A DNA stretch of 64,000 bases from assembly GCA_002402465.1 (NCBI GenBank), contig DHFW01000030.1, positions 1 to 64,000 on the forward strand, in the 5' to 3' direction. The notes below the pieces were generated by a model. It did not search any database and was not told the DNA's origin. It worked only from the letters and a program-made list of their open reading frames with translations. Positions 18,131 through 27,795 of this stretch are shown piece after piece. How positions within the stretch are numbered: the first letter of the stretch is position 1; every line of letters starts with the position of its first letter. This DNA comes from Bacteroidales bacterium UBA4814. Lineage in GTDB: Bacteria; Bacteroidota; Bacteroidia; Bacteroidales; UBA7960. A program made the translations under genes and the position numbers.

Positions 18131-19495
18131 ATGGAGTATTTCGAAAAGTATTTCTATAACCTCAACATTGCTTTCGAGGCGGTGGTGGCCAATCGCTTCC
18201 GGTCGATGCTCACCGCCCTGGGCATCATCTTTGGCGTGGCGGCCGTTATTGCCATGCTGGCCATAGGAAACGGTGCCCGCCAGGAAATCCTCGAACAGAT
18301 GAAGATGGTGGGGGTGAACAACATTATTATTCGGCCTCTTTTTGCCACCAACGAAAGCCAGGACGAAACCCAGCGCGGCCGTTTCTCGCCGGGCCTTACC
18401 CTGGCCGATGTGGAAAGCATTCGAAGCATTGTGCCCACGGTGCAAAAGGTAAGCCCCGAGGTGGAGATCAGCACCTTTGCCATGAACGACGGTATTCGCA
18501 GGCCCATTAGGGTGGGAGGGGTTACTCCCGACTATTTCGACATGTACCGCCTGAACCTGGCACAGGGCTCCATGTTTACCGAAGATCATATGCGCAATGG
18601 CGCGCCCGTTGCCATTATCGGCAACAATATTCGCGGCATTTTCTTTGGTAACACCAACCCCATTGGCAAGCAAATTAAGGCCGGCACCAACTGGCTTACC
18701 GTCATCGGCGTGGTGGAAGACCGCATGGTGTCGGAAGACGCCATTGAAAACCTGGGCGTGAGCGAGTTCAACAACGTGATTTACACCCCGGTGCAAACCC
18801 TGCTGCTTCGTTTCGAAGACCGCTCGGCCATAAATATGGCACAGTTACAGCAGCAAAGCCGGCAGGGCGGTGGTCGTGGCCGCCGCAATGTGGTTGTTAT
18901 TGGCGGGGTGGCGGCTTCGGCCGAAGACGTAAAAGCCCAGAATTACCATCAGCTCAATCGCGTCACCGTGCAGGTAGAGAACTCTGCCCAGCTCACACCT
19001 ACCGCCGAACTGATCCAGCGCATGCTCATTCGCAGGCACTACGGCGTGGAAGACTTCGAAGTGATTGTGCCTGAATTACTGCTGCAGCAGGAACAGCGCA
19101 CCAAAGATATTTTCAACATTGTGCTGGGGGCCATTGCCGGCATTTCGCTCATCGTTGGTGGCATCGGCATAATGAATATCATGCTGGCCTCCGTCATTGA
19201 GCGCACTCGCGAAATCGGCATCCGGCTGGCCGTGGGCGCGCGCAAAACCGATGTGGTCTTTCAGTTCCTTTCCGAGTCGGTGCTTATCAGCATCAGCGGC
19301 GGCATACTGGGCATCTTCCTGGGTATTGGCCTCTCGCGCGGCATCATGCACTTTACCGATATTCTCACCATCGTCTCGCCCGAGTCCATCATCATCTCTT
19401 TCGGTGTGGCCGCCACCGTGGGTATCATCTTCGGCTATATGCCCGCCCGTAAGGCTGCCGAGAAAGATCCGGTTTCTTCCCTGCGTTACGAGTAA
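18131..19495 (+). CDS. MacB-like ABC transporter permease (FtsX family)
   Basis: 454 residues: N-terminal transmembrane helix (MLTALGIIFGVAAVIAMLAIGNGA), a large periplasmic MacB_PCD domain (about 45-320), then three C-terminal helices of the FtsX domain (IVLGAIAGISLIVGGIGIMN, ISISGGILGIFLGIGL, IISFGVAATVGIIFGY). The signature ASVIERTREIGIRLAVGAR is typical of MacB/LolC permeases. There is no nucleotide-binding domain in this protein or in the operon, so an ATPase encoded elsewhere must partner it. Twelve bp separate it from the adaptor gene. Confidence 0.92.
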   Translation: MEYFEKYFYNLNIAFEAVVANRFRSMLTALGIIFGVAAVIAMLAIGNGARQEILEQMKMVGVNNIIIRPLFATNESQDETQRGRFSPGLTLADVESIRSIVPTVQKVSPEVEISTFAMNDGIRRPIRVGGVTPDYFDMYRLNLAQGSMFTEDHMRNGAPVAIIGNNIRGIFFGNTNPIGKQIKAGTNWLTVIGVVEDRMVSEDAIENLGVSEFNNVIYTPVQTLLLRFEDRSAINMAQLQQQSRQGGGRGRRNVVVIGGVAASAEDVKAQNYHQLNRVTVQVENSAQLTPTAELIQRMLIRRHYGVEDFEVIVPELLLQQEQRTKDIFNIVLGAIAGISLIVGGIGIMNIMLASVIERTREIGIRLAVGARKTDVVFQFLSESVLISISGGILGIFLGIGLSRGIMHFTDILTIVSPESIIISFGVAATVGIIFGYMPARKAAEKDPVSSLRYE

Positions 19496-19559
19496 CAAGG
19501 TTTGGCCGTTTTTGAAAAATTTCCGATTTTTGTTTCTTGGAAACAAAACCCTTATAGCT

Positions 19560-20210
19560 ATGAAAAAATTTGCCGTAGTCCTTTCAGGATGTGGAGTGTA
19601 TGATGGAGCCGAAATTCACGAAGCCACGCTCAGCATGTATGCCATTAAAAAACAAGGTGCCTCTTATGAGGTTTTTGCCCCTGACATTATGCAACATCAT
19701 GTGATAAATCACCTTAACGGGGAGGAGATGCCCGAAAGCCGCAATGTGCTGGTGGAGTCGGCCCGCATTGCCCGCGGAAAGATACAGCCGCTGAGTAAAT
19801 TCAATCCGGCCGCTTACGATGCGCTATTGTTTCCCGGCGGCTTTGGTGCTGCCAAGAACCTGAGCACTTTTGCCTTCGATGGTACTGACTGTAAAGTGAA
19901 TGCTGATGTGGAAAAGGCTGTGAAGGGCATGCACGAGGCAGGCAAACCCATTGGGGCCTTATGCATTGCTCCTGTATTGCTGGCCAGAATCCTTGGTAAA
20001 GGCGAGCTCACCATTGGCCAGGACAAAGGTACGGCTGCCGCGGTGGAAAAAATGGGCGCCACCCATAAAAACACCCATCATGGCGAAGTGGTGTTCGACG
20101 AGGCAAACAAACTTTTCACCACGCCCTGCTATATGCTCGATGCCGACATTGCCCAGATTGGCGATGGGGCTGAGAATATTGTGCAGGCGATGCTGGAATA
20201 TTTAGGTTAG
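19560..20210 (+). CDS. elbB: ElbB, DJ-1/PfpI-like isoprenoid biosynthesis glyoxalase
   Basis: 216 residues. The start is ATG 19560 (MKKFAVVLSGCGVYDGAEIHE); the frame stays open upstream into the permease gene but that extension is the permease read in another frame. ElbB belongs to the class I glutamine amidotransferase-like superfamily; the nucleophile-elbow Cys is in GALCIAPVLL, with acidic residues in YDGAEIHE. It has glyoxalase-type activity in vitro and has been linked to isoprenoid synthesis. Forty-four bp separate the permease stop from this ATG, so read-through is possible. Confidence 0.93.
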   Translation: MKKFAVVLSGCGVYDGAEIHEATLSMYAIKKQGASYEVFAPDIMQHHVINHLNGEEMPESRNVLVESARIARGKIQPLSKFNPAAYDALLFPGGFGAAKNLSTFAFDGTDCKVNADVEKAVKGMHEAGKPIGALCIAPVLLARILGKGELTIGQDKGTAAAVEKMGATHKNTHHGEVVFDEANKLFTTPCYMLDADIAQIGDGAENIVQAMLEYLG

Positions 20211-20234
20211 TTAAGTTTTTCGAGTTTTAAAACA

Positions 20235-20318
20235 GAACGCGGATGACACTGATTAACCGGATAAACACTGATTTTATCCGCTGAAATTCGTTTGATCCGC
20301 GTTATCAGTGTTCCATAT
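20235..20318. repeat. Intergenic ATCCGCGTTATCAGTG-type repeat
   Basis: The interval between elbB and the next gene contains AACGCGGATGACACTGAT and, 50 nt on, ATCCGCGTTATCAGTGTT, which are rearranged inverted copies of one another, with further CGGATAAACACTGATTTTATCCG symmetry between them. Similar ATCCGCGTAATCCG words recur at 33.99-34.05 kb, so this belongs to a dispersed intergenic repeat family. Confidence 0.55.
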
Positions 20319-20323
20319 GGGGA

Positions 20324-20731
20324 TTAAAAATGCAGTTTGTGATAGTCGCTCAACTCGTGTTGCTTGCGCTTGATCACCTCTTCGGTTTTTTTGGCAATCA
20401 GGATAAAAATCTCCATCTGCTGTTCCTTAAACCATTGTAAGCTTTGCTCATCGCCCTGGGCCGCATCCGATAGTTTTACCATAAAATCGAAGCCATGCTG
20501 CTTCAGCCAGAAGTAGGCTTTCTTGTCGTCCCAAACGGCTTTGGTAAAGGCCGCATAATGTGGGTACTTATGCTTCATCAGCCAGTCGAAGGCTTCCTTG
20601 TTCAGGTGAATGGCGTTGGCAATGGCCGCAAGCTCCGGGTAGCCGTTTTCCATGAGCCAGTAAAGTATCTTGTGGTTCTCATCGATGGCTTCGGCGAGGG
20701 CGGCGAGTATTTTGGGCGGATAGTTTATCAT
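20324..20731 (-). CDS. Hypothetical protein with aromatic W-L repeats
   Basis: 135 residues, soluble, mostly helical. It contains four related segments about 32 residues apart: ILYWLMENGYPELAAIANAI, FDWLMKHKYPHYAAFTKAV, YFWLKQHGFDFMVKLSDAA and LQWFKEQQMEIFILIAKK, suggesting a helical-repeat solenoid like short ankyrin-type arrays, but no family is recognised. It starts only 12 bp after the stop of the porU2-like gene and is on the same strand, so it is very likely co-transcribed with it. No signal peptide is seen, so it should be cytoplasmic. Confidence 0.7.
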   Translation of the reverse strand: MINYPPKILAALAEAIDENHKILYWLMENGYPELAAIANAIHLNKEAFDWLMKHKYPHYAAFTKAVWDDKKAYFWLKQHGFDFMVKLSDAAQGDEQSLQWFKEQQMEIFILIAKKTEEVIKRKQHELSDYHKLHF

Positions 20732-20743
20732 GGCTTATCAGGC

Positions 20744-23700
20744 TTATCTTAACAGGTACATTTTTCCCATTTCGCGGTGGAAGAAACGGCTGGCTGAAGT
20801 GGGATTCAGTTCGATGCTTTCACCGTTAATGTTCGTAATGATACGGTATAGGTACACCCCGTTGGCCAAGCGGTCGCCATAAGTGTCGGTGCCATCCCAG
20901 GCATACTGGGTAATGTTGCGTCCGATGCGCAGGGGGCCCAGCTCGCTCATGTCGATTTCGCGCACCACTTTGCCGGTAATGGTCATAATTTGTATACGGA
21001 AGAAGGTGGGCAGCTCCGATCCCGTAAGGGTAAAAACAAAATGCGTGGCCGTGCTGAAGGGGTTGGGCCAGTTGAGCACCTCGGTAATGGTGCTGCGGTT
21101 GATCACCTCAAAGCTGATGGTGTAGTCTTCCTGCCCCGATTCGTTCAGCGATTTGTCGGTGGCCTGTATGCGCAGGCGGTAGGTGCCATCCTCGGTGAAC
21201 TCAGGCTGAAACTCAATCAGGCAGGTGTTTTCTGGCAGGCTGGCCGGGAAGAAGCGCATCAGCTCGCGCCCGCCTTCCATAAAGTATATCCGCTGTGGCT
21301 CGGGCTGTAGCGGGGTTTGCAAAAACACCTTGACCAGCGAAGTGTCGTTAAGCAAAAGGTACTGGTTTTCGTCGTTCAGGGTAATGCGGATATGAGGCTT
21401 GGGCGATACCACCTCCCCATCGAGAATACGGATGCCGTCGAAGGTCACATCCAACAAGGGGTTGGCTTTGTCGCGTTCCACATAAAAGGGCAGGCTGCCA
21501 ATGTTGTTGAAGTGGTATTGCTCCAGCTGGTCGTTGTCGGGGTTCACTTCAATCCAGAAGGTGTTGTTTCCTGTCAATCCGCGGGTGGAATAGCGCACGG
21601 TGTCGATCAGGCTTTGTCCTGCCAGCAGGGGTGCCTGCCGCGGATAGGCGATGGGGTGGGGCTGCCGCTGCTCGTCCACGATCCAGTAACGCACCAGCAG
21701 GCTGTCCATATCGTAGCTGCTAATGTTCGTTATGGCCGTGCTGAAGATCAGGTCCTGCCCTTCCTGCAGGGTGTCGGCCAAAAATACGAAATGGCGGCCA
21801 GGATCGAGGGCTGCTTCGGGGATGCCCTGGTAGAGCACCTGCCAGCGGTCCATCTGCGCGGGGGTGCGGTTTACCTCATCAAACATATTAACCCGCAATT
21901 GCAGCAGGGGGTATTGTGCGGCATCGATGCTGTCGCCCAGGCTGTAAATATCGTTCACGCTTGCAGGCAGGGTTTGATAAAGCATGACCGGCTCCCCGCC
22001 GGGCTGCAGACCGAAAATGTCGAGGCTCACCTGGTCGGTGCTGGGGTCTTCCAGGCTGCTTTGCCGCCAGTGCAGCGACTCCCAGTTGCTGGCAGGGCCC
22101 ACCAGCTCCGACTGTATGAAGCCGCGGTTCCAGTTGGTCTCCAGGCTGTCTTCAATCTGAATGAGGGCGGCAATGGTTTGCCCAATGGCTTCATTGGCGC
22201 TGCCAGGGGATTGTCCTTTCTGCCCCCAGATCAGGTATGGCCGGTTGTTGGGGAGCTGGCGAATAAGTCCGCTGCCAAAAGCCTCGAAACTTTGCTTGAG
22301 CTCTTCTGAAAAGCTTTCGGCATTGTGGTTGCGGTGGCTCCAGGCCATTATGTAATGGTCGTCGGGGATGCTGTCGAGAAATATCCTTACCCGCTCGCGC
22401 CACTCTTCGGTATGGGTATAAAAGTCGAAACCCGGCCGGCTGCTGGTGGTGCAGTGAACATTGCCGAACTGCCCAACGCCTCCGCCCTGATCAAAGCTAA
22501 TCCAGTTCTCGCCGCTTACCGGATCGAACACGAAGAATACCATGCCGTTGCCACCGGTGCCCAGACACGACCAAACGCGGGTGAGCACGCCGTTGACCCG
22601 CAGCCAGTTTTCATAGTATTCCATATAGGGATAAAAGCCGGTCTGTGCCGCCACGGTAATGCGGTTGTTCTCGAAGTCCCACATGCGCTCCGTGGGGTTG
22701 TAGTTGACAAAGCGGTAGGTGTTCTGCCCGAACTGGTCGAAGTGGGCCTGGCTCCAGCCGGTTTGCCCGCTGATGTGCTGGAAAGAGCTGCCCCGCCAGT
22801 TGTATTCGCCGGTATAGATAGAGTCCTGGCTCACGCGCCAGAAATACACGATGCTGTCGCCCAGGCTGATGGATGGGCTCCAGGTGATGACACCGCCCGC
22901 ATCGCTCAGGGTGTGCCTTATGGGGTTGGTGAAACGCCCGTTGGTGTCGAGTTCGAACACATAATTGCGGGCTTCCCCGAAAGGGTTGCCTGCCGAAGCT
23001 TTGAGCGTAACCTGGGGATCAGGTACTATCGCATACTTAGGCGGGTACACCGGCTGCAGGTCGGCCGACTTAACGAGCAGGCTGGTGGTGGCCAAATTGT
23101 TGGTCTCGTTTAGCTCGTCGATTTCATTAAAGGCATCGAGCATGGCGGTGAAGTGGTTTAGGCCAATACCGTTCACACGGTCAACCGGCAGGCGGAAGTC
23201 TACGTTTCTCCGGAACAGGGGCGTGGGCACCCTTTGAATATAGGTTTCGGAATTGCCATCGGGCAGGGTGCGGATCATTTCCACCATCATCGAATCGGTT
23301 ACGGCTTTGCCGATATTAGTGGCCCGAATTCTGACAGTGAAAGTGTCGAGCTCAGCCGTTACATCCTTTGGGATAAAGGAAATGTCGGGCGGAGTAAGCT
23401 TATAGTCGGACTTGGGAAAACTGTTGATCACTATGGACGGGTCGGAGTGCAACACCGAAAAAAGGCTGACATATTTGAAAAGGTTGCCCGATAATTGCAT
23501 GTCGCGGATAGTTTCCTGCACATTTCTTCCAATGGGCAGGCCGTAATAATCGCCCGAAAGGTTGGAGAAAAACTGGCTGGAAAAACGGTGCAATTCCGAT
23601 GTGCCGGCCAGGGTGGTGGAGCCTATATAGCCAATGGCGCCTTTGTTTTCAATCAGCACAAAATCTTCGCTGGTGCTGTTGAAAGTGCCGAACAAGTCGC

Positions 23701-25711
23701 CAGAATAACATGAGTTGGCCGTGACGAAGGGGTAACGGCCGGCGTTGTTGTATTCGGAGGGCTCGTCGATGCTGATGTCGAAGCCAATGCCGGTGGCGTG
23801 GCCAAAGAAGGTCATAAGCGACACCCCGTTGTTGATGATCTGCCGCAGGCTGTCGCTCTGGTTGATCTGTATGGGCTCGGTGCTGCTTTTCAGGAAAGTG
23901 CGCACATGCCCGCCGAAGTGTGGGGCCTCCAGGCTTTCTTTGTACTGCCTCAGGTAATTGTAAAGGAACACCTGCTCGATCTGGCTGGTGCCTCCGCCAA
24001 AGTGGAGGATCTCCTTCATCCATTCCTGGGGCTCTTGCTGGGCCGCTTCATATTCCATTATCTTGTTCAGATAAAGGCTTACGTGTGCGGGGTTGCGTGC
24101 GGCGATCCTGCCCGTGGCCAGGGTCGGGGCAAAGCTTTGCCCATCCAGTCCGGCCGTAATCAGCGCATCGGAACTGCGGTCGCCAAAGGAGGGCACCATG
24201 TTCAGGGCATAATTGGAGGCGTTGTTGCGGGCGTTGCGGGCATCGATGGCCTTGCCCAGCAAAAACAGGTATTCGGGCGGGGATGCAGGGTTGCGGTCCA
24301 TGACAAAGCGAACGAAATTCCTCAGGGCCAGGGGATGCTTGAAGGTGCCATAGCCAAACTGGTGAAAGAGCTCTTCCACATCGGCCAGCAGTACCTGGTG
24401 GCCCGTGCTGTTGCGGTAGTTCATGTATTGTGTGGCAGCCGTCCAAAGGCTGCCGTGGGTCAGCATTAGGAAGTCGGCACCCAGGAAAGGCGCTGCCCCA
24501 AAGTTGCGGAAGCGGGCAAAGCTGGCGGGATTGGTGCTCACCGGCCGCACCTGGCTCACTGTTTTTATTCGAGCCGAAGAGGTGAGAAACAGCCTGCGAA
24601 GCTGCGTGGCATTGGGCACCAGGGCTCGGAACTGCTCTTCTTCAAAAACAACCGGGATGCGGCGGTCATTGTCCAGATCAAAGATCCAGACGGTGTCACT
24701 CCCGGCGGCATCGAAATTGGTGAATTGTACCAGGGTTTTGGTGCCGCTGCCTGCCGGAAGTTCAAACTTCAATTGAGGGAGGTTTCGCAGGTTCCAATTA
24801 TGCGGATAGCGAACCTGGATATAGGCAATGGCACTGCGGTCCACCGGGCTGTTCAGGTCGTTGATGGAGGTAAACACAAAGGGTGTCCCGGCGGGGTTGA
24901 GCGAAGACACATTCACCTGCCGGGTAAAGCGTAGCAGCTTGTATCCATCGTAAAGGGTATCGATGAGCTGGTTGGCAAACTGAATCTGCAGGTGGTGGTC
25001 GGGGTTGATGGTGGCATAGTTGGAGGCCCCCGCCACGGCCAGTTCGATCTGTGCCTGTGGCCCTGCCAGGAAAAGATTGGGCGTGGGTATGGTCTTGCTG
25101 CGGCTCTGGCCGAGGGTTAATGCGCCATCGAACCAGCCCTGGGCCTGGGTATATTCGGGATCGGTCACGCCCACGGCGTTGGTTTCTCCGGCATAATAGG
25201 TGCCGGTATAATCCTGGCGTTCGGTGTGCCAGAAATAGGTGGCCGGGCTGTAACCTTCGAAGTTCACATCCGTTTCGCTGACAAAGCGCTTGTTGTTCAG
25301 CAGGTTGTTCCAGGTTATATAGTAGGTGGCCGTGTCGGTATACAGGCTGTAGTTAGGATTGGGGTGAAACTGCGCGCCTTTGTAAAGTGCTTCGTCCAGG
25401 GCGCCGTCGTTCTTTTCGCCAAAGAACAAAATGTAGTCGCCCGGCTGGAAAAGTCCGCTCTGTTCGTTGTTTACCATGATGGCCTGTTCCTGTCCGCGGA
25501 AAAACATTTGGAAGCTGCGCGGGTCGAAGCTGCCCAGCGGCATGCCGGCCTCCTGCAGGGCGCTGTAGCTGATGCGGTACAGCCCGCGCTCATGCACCTT
25601 GATGGCATAATACTGCTGGTTGTAGTTGATCCACTCATTGCCAAAAGGGGTTTGCCCCAGTGCCAGCAGACCGGAAAAAAGCAGTAGAATATGGATGAAT
25701 ATTTTTTTCAA
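20744..25711 (-). CDS. porU2: PorU2-like C25 (gingipain-family) cysteine peptidase
   Basis: 1,655 residues with signal peptide (MKKIFIHILLLFSGLLALGQ). N-terminal beta-domains run to about residue 390, then a C25 peptidase domain (about 395-760) with candidate catalytic His638 (FFGHATGIGF) and Cys668 (TANSCYSGDLF). Long beta-sandwich domains follow, and a FlgD-Ig-like C-terminus (LNWPNPFSTATHF ... DGTDTYGDRLANGVYLYRI). PorU is the T9SS sortase that removes C-terminal signals and attaches cargo to the surface; this larger form with FlgD-like end is the type annotated as PorU2, whose role is unproven. The adjacent PorV-family gene (15 bp upstream on the same strand) mirrors the PorU-PorV partnership. 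Confidence 0.88.
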   Translation of the reverse strand: MKKIFIHILLLFSGLLALGQTPFGNEWINYNQQYYAIKVHERGLYRISYSALQEAGMPLGSFDPRSFQMFFRGQEQAIMVNNEQSGLFQPGDYILFFGEKNDGALDEALYKGAQFHPNPNYSLYTDTATYYITWNNLLNNKRFVSETDVNFEGYSPATYFWHTERQDYTGTYYAGETNAVGVTDPEYTQAQGWFDGALTLGQSRSKTIPTPNLFLAGPQAQIELAVAGASNYATINPDHHLQIQFANQLIDTLYDGYKLLRFTRQVNVSSLNPAGTPFVFTSINDLNSPVDRSAIAYIQVRYPHNWNLRNLPQLKFELPAGSGTKTLVQFTNFDAAGSDTVWIFDLDNDRRIPVVFEEEQFRALVPNATQLRRLFLTSSARIKTVSQVRPVSTNPASFARFRNFGAAPFLGADFLMLTHGSLWTAATQYMNYRNSTGHQVLLADVEELFHQFGYGTFKHPLALRNFVRFVMDRNPASPPEYLFLLGKAIDARNARNNASNYALNMVPSFGDRSSDALITAGLDGQSFAPTLATGRIAARNPAHVSLYLNKIMEYEAAQQEPQEWMKEILHFGGGTSQIEQVFLYNYLRQYKESLEAPHFGGHVRTFLKSSTEPIQINQSDSLRQIINNGVSLMTFFGHATGIGFDISIDEPSEYNNAGRYPFVTANSCYSGDLFGTFNSTSEDFVLIENKGAIGYIGSTTLAGTSELHRFSSQFFSNLSGDYYGLPIGRNVQETIRDMQLSGNLFKYVSLFSVLHSDPSIVINSFPKSDYKLTPPDISFIPKDVTAELDTFTVRIRATNIGKAVTDSMMVEMIRTLPDGNSETYIQRVPTPLFRRNVDFRLPVDRVNGIGLNHFTAMLDAFNEIDELNETNNLATTSLLVKSADLQPVYPPKYAIVPDPQVTLKASAGNPFGEARNYVFELDTNGRFTNPIRHTLSDAGGVITWSPSISLGDSIVYFWRVSQDSIYTGEYNWRGSSFQHISGQTGWSQAHFDQFGQNTYRFVNYNPTERMWDFENNRITVAAQTGFYPYMEYYENWLRVNGVLTRVWSCLGTGGNGMVFFVFDPVSGENWISFDQGGGVGQFGNVHCTTSSRPGFDFYTHTEEWRERVRIFLDSIPDDHYIMAWSHRNHNAESFSEELKQSFEAFGSGLIRQLPNNRPYLIWGQKGQSPGSANEAIGQTIAALIQIEDSLETNWNRGFIQSELVGPASNWESLHWRQSSLEDPSTDQVSLDIFGLQPGGEPVMLYQTLPASVNDIYSLGDSIDAAQYPLLQLRVNMFDEVNRTPAQMDRWQVLYQGIPEAALDPGRHFVFLADTLQEGQDLIFSTAITNISSYDMDSLLVRYWIVDEQRQPHPIAYPRQAPLLAGQSLIDTVRYSTRGLTGNNTFWIEVNPDNDQLEQYHFNNIGSLPFYVERDKANPLLDVTFDGIRILDGEVVSPKPHIRITLNDENQYLLLNDTSLVKVFLQTPLQPEPQRIYFMEGGRELMRFFPASLPENTCLIEFQPEFTEDGTYRLRIQATDKSLNESGQEDYTISFEVINRSTITEVLNWPNPFSTATHFVFTLTGSELPTFFRIQIMTITGKVVREIDMSELGPLRIGRNITQYAWDGTDTYGDRLANGVYLYRIITNINGESIELNPTSASRFFHREMGKMYLLR

Positions 25712-25726
25712 GGTAGTTTACGGATA

Positions 25727-26830
25727 TTATTCAGTGGGTTCAGGTCTTTCCCTGCGGTCGATGTTGAATCGCAGGCTGAAAATATTGGAATACAGGGCCA
25801 CGCTCTGATCGCCCACATCGGTCAGGGCATAGTCGATGCTCAGCCGCTGCCCGATATTGATACCCACGCCCATATTTGCCTGCATGCCGCCGCGTACACT
25901 TTCGTTGTTGCGGGTGTAGCGCTGGTAGCTGCCAATGCCCGTGCGCAGAAAGATCATGTTTTTAAAGGAAAACTCCATGCCCAGGCTGGGGTCCATGCTG
26001 AAGGGGTCGCCCTTGATGAGCACGTTGCGGCGCCCATCGGTGGTAATGACCCAATCCATTGTAGCCAGCAAGCCGAAGTCTTCGGTAATTTTAAACTGCC
26101 TTGCGGCACCCAGGATGAGGCGCGGCAGGGTGATCTCCAGACTGCTCTCTGGTATCTCGTTCCCCGTAAGGGTAAATACTTCGCGCATCTTGTCATCAAA
26201 ATCGTAGCTCCAGGCGTTGAAGGTGGAGGTAAGGTCGCGCCCCATAGCGGCAAACTGCCACTGTCGCCACTGGTACTGCAGCCCCAGGTCGAGCCCGAAG
26301 CCCCAGGCCCCGGCAAAGGAGCCGGCCGTGCGCCGAATGATCTTGGCATTGGCGCCAACGCGCAGGTTCTCCACATTGGGTAACAGGCGGGCATAGGAGA
26401 GGATGAAAGCATTATCGGAAGCCGAAAAGGAGCGTATGCGGTCGTAGTTGATGTTGCCCTCGGCGTCGATCAGTTCGGAAGTGTCGGGTATGTCATCTAC
26501 CCCGAAACGGATGTACGACACGGCAAAGTGGTTGTTGTCGCCCGATCGGAAAGCCAGCGAGCCATAGTCGTAGCGTGCGATGCCGGCAAAATATTGTGTA
26601 TGCATCAGCGAAAGCTGCAGGTTGGAATTGATATGGGTAAGCCCGGCGGGGTTCCAATAGCCGGCGGTGGCATCGTTGGCCAGGGCAGTGTAAGCGTTGG
26701 AAAGGCCAAGTGCCCGCGCGCCCACGCCGATGCTCAGAAACTCGTTGCTGTATTTGGGTGCCTGTGCAAAACTGCCTGCCGCCAGCAAGGCCAGCAGCGA
26801 AAGGAAGATAAACAGGCGGCGCAATTCCAT
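25727..26830 (-). CDS. porV2: PorV/PorQ-family outer-membrane protein (PorV2-like)
   Basis: Predicted 14-strand FadL-like outer-membrane barrel of about 367 residues. The start is placed at 26830 (MELRRLFIFLSLLALLAAGSF signal peptide); the upstream ATG at 26875 adds 15 residues before the positive charges and is less likely. Family signatures: FLSIGVGARALGLSNAYTA near the mature N-terminus, NDATAGYWNPAGL, and alternating beta-strands to the end. PorV shuttles T9SS cargo from the translocon to the sortase. The gene directly precedes porU2, so the two probably form one sorting module. Confidence 0.87.
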   Translation of the reverse strand: MELRRLFIFLSLLALLAAGSFAQAPKYSNEFLSIGVGARALGLSNAYTALANDATAGYWNPAGLTHINSNLQLSLMHTQYFAGIARYDYGSLAFRSGDNNHFAVSYIRFGVDDIPDTSELIDAEGNINYDRIRSFSASDNAFILSYARLLPNVENLRVGANAKIIRRTAGSFAGAWGFGLDLGLQYQWRQWQFAAMGRDLTSTFNAWSYDFDDKMREVFTLTGNEIPESSLEITLPRLILGAARQFKITEDFGLLATMDWVITTDGRRNVLIKGDPFSMDPSLGMEFSFKNMIFLRTGIGSYQRYTRNNESVRGGMQANMGVGINIGQRLSIDYALTDVGDQSVALYSNIFSLRFNIDRRERPEPTE

Positions 26831-26941
26831 AGGTAAAGGCATATTTGGTACAGGGCTCGGCTTAGGACGATCCAAATATACAAAAAATCGGGTGGATTTT
26901 TCGGTGGAAATACGGAAGGCCGTCCGCGTGAACTGCCTTGA

Positions 26942-27541
26942 TTATCGGGCCAGCGCACTGGCCTGTCCGAAGCGGCCGGAAAAGACCAGCTCGTCGAGGG
27001 CCATGCGGCTACGCTCCTTGTGCTCCAGTTCGGCAAACTCCTTGGGCAGCTGCTCGGGAGCAGCCTGGTAGCCAAGGGCCGACACGGTCAGTGGCATAAA
27101 GTCCGCTGGAATGCCGAAATGCTCGATGGCCTTTTTCTTGGAGAAGCCGCCCATCTGGTGCATCATAAGTCCTTCTTCCATGGTTTGGATGGTGAGGTAG
27201 GCGATGGACTGCCCCACATCGTATTTGAAAATGTCGCTTTCCTTATGGGTTTTAGCATAATGGGTGCTGCCGATGGCCATTACCAGCACCGGGGCAGTTT
27301 TGGCCCACTGTTGGTTCCATTCCAGCAGGCTGTCGTAAATATTGTCCCAGGTTTCATCACCCTTTATGCCCACCATGAAGCGCCAGGGCTGTTCGTTGAA
27401 GCTGCTGGGAGCCCAGCGTGCGGCATCGAAAATGCGCTGCAGCTTATCGGCCTCAACAGGGCGCGAGTCAAAAGAGCGCGGACTCCACCGGCTCTTTATC
27501 AGGGGGTGAATGTTTTTGTCGGTAATAGCAGGCTTTTCCAT
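26942..27541 (-). CDS. Nitroreductase-family protein
   Basis: 199-residue FMN-dependent oxidoreductase. Visible signatures: SRWSPRSFDSRPVEADKL (phosphate/FMN-binding Arg-Ser segment), ARWAPSSFNEQPWRFMVG, and EEGLMMHQMGGFSKKKA. Members reduce nitro compounds, quinones or flavins with NAD(P)H; the physiological substrate is not evident. It is divergent from the TetR gene, 254 bp away, so that regulator could control it, although I see no operator. Confidence 0.9.
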   Translation of the reverse strand: MEKPAITDKNIHPLIKSRWSPRSFDSRPVEADKLQRIFDAARWAPSSFNEQPWRFMVGIKGDETWDNIYDSLLEWNQQWAKTAPVLVMAIGSTHYAKTHKESDIFKYDVGQSIAYLTIQTMEEGLMMHQMGGFSKKKAIEHFGIPADFMPLTVSALGYQAAPEQLPKEFAELEHKERSRMALDELVFSGRFGQASALAR

Positions 27542-27693
27542 TGTTTTAAGTTTTACTCAATTAACAAACATGAAACGCATTTGTTTGAAGCCGGAGCAGT
27601 GGGGGTTAACTATCTGGTCAAAATATTTTGGAAAGGACGTAAATTCTGTTAATTTTGAAGTTTGGGATGGTTGAAGGCTTTCCTGGAAAATCA

Positions 27694-27766
27694 GCCACCA
27701 AAGCACCAAGGCACTAAAAATGCACAAAAGTTTTTGTGATACTTTGTGTTTTTGTGTTTTAGTGGC
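27694..27766. repeat. Intergenic GCCAC...GTGGC inverted repeat
   Basis: GCCACCAAAGCACCAAGGCACTAAAA faces GTGTTTTAGTGGC across a stretch of CACAAAAG/CTTTGTGTTTTTGTG, giving a long imperfect hairpin. The composition matches the CCACCAAGGCACTAAG-type palindromes common between Bacteroidota genes. It separates the divergent nitroreductase and TetR genes. Confidence 0.55.
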
Positions 27767-27795
27767 AGAATGTAATTGTTTTAAAACAATGCCAC

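Noticed and set aside
17972..18796. Minus-strand frame of 274 codons over the ABC operon
   Set aside because: Antisense to the adaptor and permease genes; His/Asn-rich shadow sequence.
19197..19559. Upstream extension of the elbB frame
   Set aside because: It overlaps the permease gene in another frame; the ElbB family starts at MKKFAVVLSG.
21317..23113. Plus-strand frames of 330 and 262 codons inside porU2
   Set aside because: Antisense shadows of the C25 peptidase gene without motifs or start signals.
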